Source: Cupriavidus phytohabitans
Lineage (GTDB): Bacteria; Pseudomonadota; Gammaproteobacteria; Burkholderiales; Burkholderiaceae
Assembly: GCF_000426345.1 (NCBI RefSeq)
Contig: NZ_AUFE01000003.1
Location: 124,001 to 188,000, forward strand
Length of the DNA stretch: 64,000 nucleotides
Reading direction: 5' to 3'
Below, in pieces: positions 18,460 to 26,468 of the stretch (the stretch's first letter is position 1; every line of letters begins with the position of its first letter). The notes under the pieces are model-generated. The model worked only from the letters and a program-made list of their open reading frames with translations, did not search any database and was not told the DNA's origin. A program made the position numbers and the translations under genes.

Positions 18460-19182
18460 TCAGGCGTTGGCCAGCGCGGGCAGCAGCCGGTCATATTCGC
18501 GCTTGACCAGCTTGTAGCATTCGCAGGAATGCTTCTCCAGGCCGCAGCGGTCCAGTACCGTGATATGGCCGCGGCTGTGGTGGATCAGTCCAAGGTCCTC
18601 CAGCTTGCCCGCGGCCTCGGTCACGCCTTCGCGACGCACGCCGAGCATGTTGGCAATGACCTGCTGCGTGATCACCAGCTCGTTGGAACTGAGCCGGTCG
18701 ATCGCCAGCAGCAGCCAGCGGCACAGCTGCTTGTTCAGCGAGTGGTGGCGGTTGCACGCGGCGGTCTGTGCGATCTGCGTCAGCATCGCCTGCACGTACA
18801 GCAGCGTCACGCGCTGCAGCGTGGGCAGGCGCGGCAGCTCGGCGCGCAGCATGCGTGCGGGGATACGGTAGGCAAGGCCGGGGCTGCGCACTTCGACGCG
18901 GCTGGGCATGGTGTCGCCGCCGGTGACTACCGGGATGCCGACCAGCCCTTCATGGCCGACCGCGGCAATCTCGACGGTCGCGCCGTCTTCGAGCAGCGAC
19001 AGCAGCGAAACCACCGCCGTGGTTGGGAAGTAGACGTGGACGATGCGCTGGCCGGAATCGGTGAGCAGCTCCCCGGCGCGCAGCCGGACCAGCTCGAAAT
19101 GCTGGGCCAGTGTTTCCCACTCGCCACGCGGCAACGCGCTGAGCAGGTGATTGACATGCAGTTCCGACCGATGCGTGATCAT
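18460..19182 (-). CDS. Crp/Fnr-family transcriptional regulator
   Basis: 240 residues from ATG 19182 (an earlier in-frame start at 19203 adds seven residues). The N-terminal cupin-like sensor domain (LRAGELLTDSGQRIVHVYFPTTAVVSLLSLLEDGATVEIAAVGHEG) resembles Crp/Fnr relatives that lack the cAMP contact residues. The C-terminal winged helix is VITQQVIANMLGVRREGVTEAAGKLEDLGLIHHSRGHITVLD. Four cysteines are scattered, but the Fnr N-terminal cluster is absent. It precedes the second Wzc-like gene by 87 bases on the same strand and may regulate it. Its ligand is unknown. Confidence 0.88.
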   Translation of the reverse strand: MITHRSELHVNHLLSALPRGEWETLAQHFELVRLRAGELLTDSGQRIVHVYFPTTAVVSLLSLLEDGATVEIAAVGHEGLVGIPVVTGGDTMPSRVEVRSPGLAYRIPARMLRAELPRLPTLQRVTLLYVQAMLTQIAQTAACNRHHSLNKQLCRWLLLAIDRLSSNELVITQQVIANMLGVRREGVTEAAGKLEDLGLIHHSRGHITVLDRCGLEKHSCECYKLVKREYDRLLPALANA

Positions 19183-19479
19183 TTTTTCGTACCCCCTGTC
19201 CAAACCCGTTTGCGGAACAACGTCCTGCCGGCTCGGCGAACGCCACTCGGGAAAAACGGGCTTCAGCCTTGCCGGTTCCCGTTCAGCGCCAGCATGGCCG
19301 GCATGACTGGTATCCGACTGCCTGGCTGCGCCGTTGACCCTGCTGCGGCGCTGACTGCAAGCCAGTGACTCTATTTAGCGTCATGGAAAGACGCTGCGAC
19401 AGTAGGCGAATGGTTGGGGAGCGCTCATCCATCGGGAGGTTGGCCGGAAAGCCGAGCGGGATGCCCGGCCGTGGCGCAT
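19183..19479. other. Intergenic spacer, no feature seen
   Basis: About 300 bases between the GH2-like truncated gene and the Crp/Fnr gene, both leftward. It may hold the regulator promoter. No gene or clear repeat was seen. Confidence 0.4.
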
Positions 19480-20247
19480 TCAGCGTGCAGCGCGCGGCAG
19501 CGGCGCAGGCAGGCGCCGGGCCCTCCTGCAAAAGTCGGAGATGGGAGCAAGCGCGGGGCGGCCGGCGGAGACGGCCGGTGCCGGAAGGGACGGAAGGGGC
19601 GCGAGCAATTCGACAAGCTGGCATGGCCCGACCTCATCCAGCGGCAAGGCGCGTGGAAGAAAGCCGGCCAGGTGGCCGGCGGCGGCCACCACGGTGCAGC
19701 GCCAGCCATGCACTGCCGCCGCCGCGGGGTGCAGCACGCGTGGCGCGCGGAAGCACAGGTGGATCGTGTTCATGCCCGACAGTTCGATCGCGGCCTCGTG
19801 CAGATCGTGCAACTGGTGCAGCCCGGCGTCGCGGCCGGTCGCATCATCCACGGCAATCGCCAGGCGCCCGTTGAACCACGCTTCGGTGCCGCGCGCCAGG
19901 CCGCGCAGGCGCAGCAGCCGTGGCCCGTGTCCGGCAATGCACAGCCGGTACCAGTAGTCGTGGCAGTGCAGCGGCACCGGAGCGCCTTCGCGCAAGCGGC
20001 CCGCTGCCCGCATGGCCATCGCGACCGAACCGGGCACCGGTGCCGGCAGCCAGCACGCGCCGTCGTCGAGCACCGCCGGCGACGGGGCCGCGCCGGGCAG
20101 CGTCTGCAGCCATCGCCACGGACCGCAAGGCGCGCGCGACGCTATGTTGGTGAAGGCGGTGACGAAGGCGGTGACGGGTGTGGCGCCGGGCAGTGGGACG
20201 AGGGCAGCGGCCGGCCGGCCCGTGGCCGCGGCATCGGGAGAAGTCAT
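19480..20247 (-). CDS. GH2-like protein reduced to the N-terminal sugar-binding domain
   Basis: 255 residues. From ACWLPAPVPGSVAMAMRAAGRLREGAPVPLHCHDYWYRLCIAGHG it follows the N-terminal jelly-roll of the 863-residue GH2 enzyme at 10305 segment by segment, through EAWFNGRLAIAV and VGPCQLVELLAPL, then ends shortly after with a Pro/Ala/Arg-rich tail. The immunoglobulin-like and catalytic barrel domains are absent, so it cannot be a GH2 hydrolase. Its ATG overlaps the DUF1839 copy 2 stop (ATGA), so it is translated in step with that gene. This suggests a kept carbohydrate-binding or scaffold role rather than simple debris, although a truncated duplicate is possible. Confidence 0.75.
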   Translation of the reverse strand: MTSPDAAATGRPAAALVPLPGATPVTAFVTAFTNIASRAPCGPWRWLQTLPGAAPSPAVLDDGACWLPAPVPGSVAMAMRAAGRLREGAPVPLHCHDYWYRLCIAGHGPRLLRLRGLARGTEAWFNGRLAIAVDDATGRDAGLHQLHDLHEAAIELSGMNTIHLCFRAPRVLHPAAAAVHGWRCTVVAAAGHLAGFLPRALPLDEVGPCQLVELLAPLPSLPAPAVSAGRPALAPISDFCRRARRLPAPLPRAAR

Positions 20248-21227
20248 GGCGCATACTCGCCGAAATGCCGGGCCAGCGCCGGCACGCTGGCCTGGTAGGA
20301 GGCCTCGAGCTGGTCCAGGCAATCGTCGCAGCGATCCGGTTTGCGGCTGATCACGGCGCGCATCAGCCGGAACTGCATCACCATTGCTTCCGACGCCATC
20401 GTGTAGCACGCTTCGGCCGCCTTCTCGGGAACCTCCTGTCCCTGCATCACCAGCCAGCGCAGGTAGCGCGCGAGCAGCTCGAAGTTGGCGCCGAGCTGGC
20501 GCAGCACGCCCGAGGCGTAGTGGTGGAAACCCGGCTCGCCGCGCGCCATCAGCCGCTCCAGGTGCGCGGGAAACGCGGCGCGGAACTGTGTCACGGGATT
20601 CTGCTGCGGCCGGTTGCCCAGGTGCGTGCGCAGCAGCGCCAGCGAAGCGTCGAGCAGCGACTCGCGCCCGCGCAGCCGGCCATCGCGGCGCACCACATCG
20701 GCATGCACGAAGGGCAGCGTCTCGGCGCTGCGCGCTCCCGGCGCCAGCTGGAAGATCGCGGCGTAGTCCTCGCCGCTGGCGGTGTGGTAGCCGTCGGTAT
20801 GGTAATAGCCGACGGCGCCCGCCTCGGGGATCAGCACGTCGACGGCGATGCAGGTCGGCGTGCGGTGGCGCTGGTAGCCGGCGCCGGGCGGTGGCGGCAG
20901 CTGGCTGCTGTCGAGCTCGATCACGACGAGATGTCCGCGCGCGGTCTGCGCCGCCACGTGCGACTCGAGCGAGTCGTACAGCGTCATCGCATGGGCGGTC
21001 AACCCGTAGAGCCGCTCGAGGTCCGCCACCGGAAAGCGGCACTGCGTGAAATGGTCGGCCTCGAAATCCTGCCGCACTGCGCACGGCAGCGCGGCGACCG
21101 GTGGCAATTCGAGTCCGTGCAGCAACTCGATCCACAGGTCGATATGGCAGTTGACGTGCGACCACACCGGATTGCCGCCGCGCAACCCGGGCCCGCCACG
21201 TCCACGCATCTTGGTGTCGCCGTACAC
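20244..21227 (-). CDS. DUF1839 family protein, copy 2
   Basis: 327 residues from GTG 21227, chosen for a perfect GGAGGT five bases upstream; the frame is open far beyond but that part is repeat-derived. It matches copy 1 along its length: VNCHIDLWIELLHGLELPPVA, DFEADHFTQCRFPVADLERLYGL, VVIELDSSQLP, GYYHTDGYHTASGEDYAAIF, and a C-terminal pair of cysteines in KPDRCDDCLDQLEASY (copy 1 has RADLCADCLDSLESCH). Function unknown. The conserved CxxC near the end could bind a metal. It is the first gene of a two-gene unit with the truncated GH2-like protein. Confidence 0.85.
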   Translation of the reverse strand: MYGDTKMRGRGGPGLRGGNPVWSHVNCHIDLWIELLHGLELPPVAALPCAVRQDFEADHFTQCRFPVADLERLYGLTAHAMTLYDSLESHVAAQTARGHLVVIELDSSQLPPPPGAGYQRHRTPTCIAVDVLIPEAGAVGYYHTDGYHTASGEDYAAIFQLAPGARSAETLPFVHADVVRRDGRLRGRESLLDASLALLRTHLGNRPQQNPVTQFRAAFPAHLERLMARGEPGFHHYASGVLRQLGANFELLARYLRWLVMQGQEVPEKAAEACYTMASEAMVMQFRLMRAVISRKPDRCDDCLDQLEASYQASVPALARHFGEYAP

Positions 21228-21596
21228 TAGAGACCTCCGCGCCTGCCATGCCGATCCAATTGCGGGTGTGCGTGGCGCGCGCCGGATGCGTGCCCTCGCG
21301 CTCGCGTTCCGGCTGCCGTGCACTGACATTCTGTTGTCATGCCCGCCTTCTCCCTGCACCGAGCCAAATGCTTGCGCCATCGGTCTTGACGGCGATCTTG
21401 GCGCGCGCGGTTCAGGACAGTCTGTTGGACGGCGCACAAACTTTGCACAGGTCCCGAGGTCCGGGCGTCGATGCGTTGCGCATGGCTGCGCGTGCCGACG
21501 GATGCGCGCCTGCGCTTGTCGCCGCAGAGGTTGAGGTCCGGTTGAGCCGGTTGAGTGGCATTGAGCACGCATGCGTGACACGCATGCTGCTTCTGG

Positions 21597-21709
21597 TTGA
21601 TACAGTCGCGCGTGCCGATTGGATATCGTCAAGAGGACGTGTGGGCGGCAGTATTGCCCGCACGCCTTCAAAGCCCGCATGGTCCCCCGGTCGGCGGGCT
21701 TCTTTTTTT
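21597..21709 (+). ncRNA. Candidate small RNA with its own promoter and terminator
   Basis: TTGATA (21597-21602) is followed 18 bases later by GGATAT (21621-21626), giving a possible sigma-70 promoter with start near 21633. A strong intrinsic terminator (stem AAGCCCGC/GCGGGCTT, then C and seven Ts) ends at 21709. No open frame with a ribosome site lies between them, so a transcript of about 75 nucleotides is possible. The -10 is weak; the terminator is more secure than the promoter. Confidence 0.4.
21671..21709 (+). terminator. Rho-independent terminator
   Basis: AAGCCCGC at 21671-21678 pairs with GCGGGCTT at 21694-21701, followed by C and seven Ts. No annotated rightward gene ends before it, which is the reason to suspect an RNA gene upstream. 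Confidence 0.7.
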
Positions 21710-21803
21710 GTGGCATGGCATGGGCGCGACGGCGTGCGCCAGCGCGGGCGACGCCGGCAGTCATGTGCATGGCCTGTGGCCGCACGGCAATGGTTGGCGA
21801 GCG

Positions 21804-21893
21804 GAATGGGGAGAATGGGGAGAATGGGGAGAATGGGGAGAATGGGGAGAATGGGGAGAATGGGGAGAATGGGGAGGATGGGGAGGATGGGCA
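21804..21893 (+). repeat. 9-bp tandem repeat (GAATGGGGA, about 10 units)
   Basis: Eight exact GAATGGGGA units (21804-21875) are followed by two GGATGGGG(A/C) variants. The strand is strongly purine biased. The unit length is a multiple of three, so open frames persist on both strands, but there is no protein evidence. Confidence 0.9.
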
Positions 21894-21993
21894 GACCTGC
21901 TGCAGGATGACGGCAGCAGTGATCGCGTGCCTCGCCCTCGCGCTGGCGCGGGCGAGGCATGCGCAATACAGCAAGGCGCCGCAGCGCCCCGGC

Positions 21994-22272
21994 TCAGGGT
22001 AGCGTAGCTGCCGGCAGGCGCAGACGATGCTGCGCCAGGATCAGTGCGCGGAAGGTTTCCACGCGCAACACCGCTTCACGCTGTCCTGCTTCACGCGCTG
22101 CCTGCGCTGCGGCATGCTCGCAATCGAAGCGGCGACCATGCAGTTCACCGCGATACAGCAGCGCCTGCTCGCCGGCACCAGCCAGCCGGATTTCGAAGCA
22201 GCAAGCCCATTTGCCCCGGCCCTCGCGCACGGCGAAGCCATGCACGACCAGGTAATCCATCCCGCCTTCCAT
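21994..22272 (-). CDS. Small unknown protein
   Basis: 92 residues from ATG 22272 (AGGGGG a few bases upstream); ATG 22260, preceded by GGAAGG, is an equal alternative giving MDYLVVHGFAVREGRGKW. The composition is protein-like, with alternating strands (WACCFEIRLAG, ALLYRGELHGRRF) then an Ala/Glu-rich helix. No family is recognised. It stands alone between the repeat region and the two receiver-domain genes. Confidence 0.55.
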   Translation of the reverse strand: MEGGMDYLVVHGFAVREGRGKWACCFEIRLAGAGEQALLYRGELHGRRFDCEHAAAQAAREAGQREAVLRVETFRALILAQHRLRLPAATLP

Positions 22273-22440
22273 ACGACCCCCTAGCATCCCGGTGCGGCAT
22301 GCCTCTTGGAGCGGGGCCGCTCGCACGCCGGGCATTTGAAGCATAGTGCTTGCGCGCATAGAGCGCCCTCATCCGCAGGCTGTAATCCCGTGGTGGCCGA
22401 AAGAGGGAAGCGCGTGTGGGCGCGTGAGGGGCCGGCAGAC

Positions 22441-22926
22441 TCAGTCGGCGCCAACGCTGTCCTGCGGCATTGCCTGCATCAGCGAAAGCGCCATGCGCGG
22501 GAAACACTGGCCGCCAGCCCACACCAGCGCGGTCGCGGCGCAGACGAGCTCGGCAGGCGCCGGCACCGCCAGGCAACCGCTCGCGCCCAGCAGCGCGGCG
22601 TGGACGATCAGCGCCGCGTCGAGCCGGTCTGACAACACCAGCCAGCGGCGCGGGGCGAGCCGGGCATGCATCTGGTCGAGCAGCTTGCGCGGGTCACCGT
22701 CCAGTCCGCTGCAATCGATCAGCGCGATATCGGGCGGCTCGCTGCCGGGCTCGTCCGCATCGGGATGACGCTGCCGGCCGGCAGCGCACTCCTGCAGCCA
22801 TTGCGGCGCGCGCCACCGGATCGGGCGCGGCAGGCCCAGCGCTTCCAGGCGACGCACCAGGGTGCGGCACATCATTTCGTTGCTGGCAATCAGGTAGGTC
22901 GGCATCGATTCGGCAATGGCGCCCAT
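22441..22926 (-). CDS. Degenerate receiver-domain protein without output domain
   Basis: 161 residues. Topology is that of a CheY-like receiver: PTYLIASNEMMCRTLVRRLEALG, an Asp in PPDIALIDCSGLDGDP where the phosphoacceptor lies, and RRWLVLSDRLDAALIVHAALLGASGCLAVPAPAEL for the last strands. The acidic pair near the N-terminus is replaced (ASNE). It ends at AGGQCFPRMALSL with no helix-turn-helix. It resembles the N-terminal half of the LuxR-type regulator just upstream (23228), whose matching segment is AGGECFPSLLLSE, so it is probably a duplicated, output-less partner. Confidence 0.7.
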   Translation of the reverse strand: MGAIAESMPTYLIASNEMMCRTLVRRLEALGLPRPIRWRAPQWLQECAAGRQRHPDADEPGSEPPDIALIDCSGLDGDPRKLLDQMHARLAPRRWLVLSDRLDAALIVHAALLGASGCLAVPAPAELVCAATALVWAGGQCFPRMALSLMQAMPQDSVGAD

Positions 22927-23227
22927 GGCCGCTGCGGCGCGATGGGTCCAGGGTCAGAAGGTCATGTGGCCGGACGGCCCGCCGTGGCGAACATGGCGCG
23001 CCTCGCGGCGAGCGCGCCCTGCCGTTGGGCGCCTGACGCAATGGCGTGCGGCAGGCGGCGGCGAACGCCTCCCTGTCAACGTAGCAAGCGCTCCCCGCCA
23101 CCGCCTCATGCTTTTGGTGGACGCCACCACGTCAAAAGGATGACCCGCGGGGATGGCCGCGGCACCGGATCCGACCGGCGCCGGCATGGCTGCAAGCGAT
23201 GCACCCCAGAACGGTCATGCAGGGACG
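22927..23227. other. Intergenic spacer, nothing recognised
   Basis: 300 bases between the two receiver genes, both leftward. Some inverted-repeat potential but no gene. It presumably carries the promoter of the downstream gene. Confidence 0.35.
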
Positions 23228-24031
23228 TCAGGCGGCCTGGCACGCGCCGAGCGGCCGCACCGCCGGCGGGCCGGCCCAGTCCAGCGTGGCGCCGCGCTGC
23301 AGCGCCACGTAGACGGCCTCGCCCTTGTTGCGGACATGGAGCCGCTGGTACAGCGTGCAGGCATGGGTCTTGGCCGTGGCCACGGAGATATTGAGCATCC
23401 GGCTGACGGTCTTGATTGGATAGCCGCGCGCTAGCAAGGCCAGCACCTCGTACTGCCGTTCGGTGATATTGAGCAGATGCGCGCCGCTCGACGGCGTCTC
23501 GCTCGCATGCGCAACCGGCGCTTCGCCGCGCAACGCATGCAGCGGCACCACCACCGGGCCGGCGGCGTGACTGGTCGGCTCGGTCGGAGCGAGCATGGGC
23601 GGCGTGCCGGCTTCGTCGCCGCGTCCGCTGGCCGGCTCGGACAGCAGCAGCGATGGGAAGCACTCCCCGCCGGCCAGCACGAGCCGCACCGCGGCGTCGA
23701 GCGCTTCGGCGCTGGCGGCCTTGTGCAGGCAGCCGCGTACGGGCTCCGGCAGCGCCGGCCGTGACAGTGCCGCGGCGGGTTGCTCGGTCAGCAGCAGCAC
23801 GCGCCGGGGCCGCAGGCGCTCGCACAGGTCGTCGAGTTGCGCCCAGCCTGCCGCGGCGTCGGACGGTAGCCCGTAGACCAGCAAGTCGGCTTCTATCAGC
23901 CAGAGGTCGGGTTCGATCGGCGCGAGCGGATCGATATCGGTGAGGTCGCCCGGGAGATGCGCTTGGGCCAGGAGGTGGCGAAGACCAAGGCGCAACAGTG
24001 GATGTTGCTCGATCAAGAGGATGCTGGCCAT
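23228..24031 (-). CDS. LuxR/NarL-family response regulator with atypical receiver
   Basis: 267 residues. The receiver (ASILLIEQHPLLRLGLRHLLAQ; PDLWLIEADLLVYGLPSD) keeps the fold, but the usual acidic pocket is altered: the N-terminal pair is Glu-Gln and the acceptor strand reads LIEADLL. A linker of about 50 residues leads to a clear LuxR helix-turn-helix, LNITERQYEVLALLARGYPIKTVSRMLNISVATAKTHACTLYQRLHV. The target genes are unknown. No histidine kinase is adjacent. The next leftward gene is a receiver-only relative, suggesting a paired module that may work without phosphorylation. Confidence 0.85.
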   Translation of the reverse strand: MASILLIEQHPLLRLGLRHLLAQAHLPGDLTDIDPLAPIEPDLWLIEADLLVYGLPSDAAAGWAQLDDLCERLRPRRVLLLTEQPAAALSRPALPEPVRGCLHKAASAEALDAAVRLVLAGGECFPSLLLSEPASGRGDEAGTPPMLAPTEPTSHAAGPVVVPLHALRGEAPVAHASETPSSGAHLLNITERQYEVLALLARGYPIKTVSRMLNISVATAKTHACTLYQRLHVRNKGEAVYVALQRGATLDWAGPPAVRPLGACQAA

Positions 24032-24602
24032 GGCCGCTCTCCTTCTTATTGCGGCAAGCCCAGGCCCTGCGACAAACCCGTTCTTGCTGTTGGACCAGCT
24101 TCCGCTATGCTGCGGCTCGCAGATCCATACGATCCGGCTTGTTCCTGGCCTGGTACGGCGTCCCGTCGGTTGCCGTGCCCGTCCCTTCCCTTGGAGTGCC
24201 GAATCGCCCCGTTTGCGCCGTTCGAGCCGTGACTGGCCGGCTAATGCCGGGCCGCGCAGCTCATGACTGACGCTTTAGTAACTTTCCAACCAGATTTAAC
24301 AGAATCTAATTCTGATCTTCAGCTTATGAAACAGGGGCGTCGAAAGCAAGCCTCTGTGCATTGCAGCGGGGTATTCCCCGAGGGCTATCTTCCCTACGTA
24401 CCGGAGCCCCACCTCCGGCCACCCACTGCGACCCTTCCAGCGCAGCTTAACCGGGCAGACAGATGTTCGGGCGGCAAGGTACTGGCGGAATGGCGCTTAT
24501 CCCGCATAAAATTATCGGCATTGCTCTTTGCTGTGCATTTCCGGGTGGATGGATTCGGGCTCAGCTTAAGTGCTTTATAAATCAAGGAGTTAGGCGAGCC
24601 AT
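24032..24602. other. Intergenic region between the LuxR-type regulator and the recombinase
   Basis: 570 bases between divergent genes. It is relatively AT-rich at 24262-24330 and 24490-24590, unlike the surrounding GC-rich sequence, so it probably holds both promoters. AAGGAG at about 24582 precedes the recombinase start. A 105-codon frame at 24263 has no ribosome site or family resemblance and is not called. Confidence 0.45.
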
Positions 24603-26309
24603 GTGCCCTCCCCCACTGACCGCCCCGCGCCGTTGCCCATGTTGCCAGGATCACATTCCGTCAGCCTGACCCGCAGCGAATTCGCCGCCGTCCGCGCCTA
24701 TGTGCAAGGCATGCCGGCAGCCATGGTCGTCGGCCGCTATCTGGCCGACGACGGCGATGACGACGACGCCGGTGAATCGGCCCTGCGCACGCTGCTGAGC
24801 CTGCGCGACCGCATGGTCCAGCTGGCGCATCTCCATGGCCGCGCCGATCTGGCCGAGCTGCTGGTGGCCGGTCCGGGCCGTTCCAACCGCGGCATGGATC
24901 GCCGGGTGGACGCGCTGGCGGAACTGGAACGGCTCGGTACAGCGGCACCACGGGCGGAGCATGGTGTGGAATTGTGGTTCGGGCCGTCACTGGCGCGGCG
25001 CCTGCGCCATGCCGAAATTGTTAACATTAAAGCACTTATTGGGCTGACCAACGTCCGCGGCACGGCATGGTGGCGGCGCGTACCACGTATTGGAGCCCTC
25101 GCCGGCCAAGCCATCAACCGCTGGCTGGCAGAGCATCGTGAACTGGTCCGCACGCCCCAGGGCCAGCCCATGCTGGCCGCGCATGTGGGTAACCGCACGC
25201 CACTGACGCGCGGGGCGCTGGCACCAGACATGCCACGCCTGCTGCCGCTGGAATTTCTCGCCAGCGATGCGGAGGCGCCGCCCGCCTGTCCCTTTGCCAG
25301 CGGCGTCGGCATGGTGCGCAAATGGCTGCACGCCAGCACTCCCCCTGCCGGCGCCACGCATGCCGCGTACCGGAAGGAGGCCGAACGGCTGTTGCTGTGG
25401 GCGGCAATCGAGCGCCGCAAGGATCTCGCCGCGTTGGACGAGCAGGACCGCCAGGCATACCTGGCCTTTCTTGCCGACCCACAGCCGGCGGCGCGCTGGT
25501 GCGGACCGCGGGCACCCCGGCAAGTCGGGTCCTGGCGGCCATTTACCGGGCCGCTGGGCGAGGTCAGCCGGCGCCATAGCATGCGTGTCCTGGGCGCCTT
25601 GTGGGCGTGGATGGCGCGCAATGGGTACGACTCGGCCGCCCGGTGGCTGCCAATAGGGGGACCGGCACGGGGTGCGGCGGCGGATATGGGCATGGCGGCC
25701 GCGGCCGGAGATGCGGCATCCGGACTGGACACCGGGAGCGCTGCCTGCCGGGAAGCTGTCGACGACATGGCGCTGGTGCGCTTCACAGCCTGGCTGGAGA
25801 ACGAAGGCAGCCGGCCGGACGGCGTGCGCTACCGGGCCGCGGCCGCGGCGGTCGCGCTGCTGCTGGAATGCCGGCCGCGCTTTGCCGGGCTTGTGGCGCT
25901 GCGCTGGAAAGACCTGCGGATCCTCCACCGGGTGTCCGGAACGAGGACGGAGGAAGCGCCGGACGACGACCGGCTTGCGCTCACCGACACGGCGCTGGCC
26001 GCGCTACGGCGTCACTGGCAAGACCGGGGATTGGACCTGGACGCACCCGCCGCGGCGGATGTGCCCCTGCTCGGCCCGCCCGCCGCGCCGCCCACCCGGC
26101 GGGCGCAGCGCAAGCTCGCCAGCACGGCCTATCCGCCCTATTCGGTGCGCGGGCTGCATGCGCTGCTGTCGGCTGCGATTACCCGCTATCGGAGGCTGGA
26201 TGCCGCCTTTCCGGCCCGGTCGCCACGTGACCTCATTCGCGAGGGGCAGCGTTGCCGGACAGCGTCGGCGTCGGTCGAAGAAGTTGGTACGGGGGGAGAG
26301 TTGCCGTAG
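24603..26309 (+). pseudogene. Tyrosine recombinase (phage-integrase family, DUF3701-type N-terminus), C-terminus damaged
   Basis: The 568-codon frame starts at GTG 24603. The N-terminal part has VRGTAWWRRVPRIGALAGQAINRWL, as in the DUF3701 integrase-like proteins of Ralstonia and Burkholderia relatives, followed by a core-binding domain (HAAYRKEAERLLLWAAIE, HSMRVLGALWAWM). The first catalytic Arg region is present (LLLECRPRFAGLVALRWKDLRI). The second box, normally SPHDLR, reads SPRDLIREGQ, so His and Arg are lost, and the remaining residues to the stop do not resemble the helix with the active-site Tyr. Fragments of similar character appear in other frames to about 26400, consistent with frameshifts. 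It lies next to parB, so a former dimer-resolution or chromid-integration role is conceivable. Confidence 0.65.
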
Positions 26310-26468
26310 GGACTGGCGGTGCGGAACAGGATGGGTGGCGGCGTTACCACCGAAGAACTGGGTACGCTACAGGATCTTGCCGAGCGATCCTGCCACAGCT
26401 GGAGACCTGGATGCCCCGGGGACGGTGGTGTGCAATGATCCGCCTCCCCGGTTCTACCTCGTCCTCAC

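Larger units (their letters stand above)
21228..21993. other. Repeat-rich intergenic region
   Basis: About 770 bases with no credible protein gene; the long frames crossing it are driven by a 9-bp tandem repeat. It contains a possible promoter plus terminator pair (21597-21709) and the tandem repeat at 21804-21893, both listed separately. Confidence 0.6.

Noticed and set aside
21804-21893. Possible CRISPR or protein-coding repeat
   Set aside because: The 9-bp units are adjacent with no spacers, and no cas gene is present; the encoded GEN or ILP strings are low complexity.
24263-24580. 105-codon open frame before the recombinase
   Set aside because: No ribosome site, no family resemblance, and it covers a probable promoter region.
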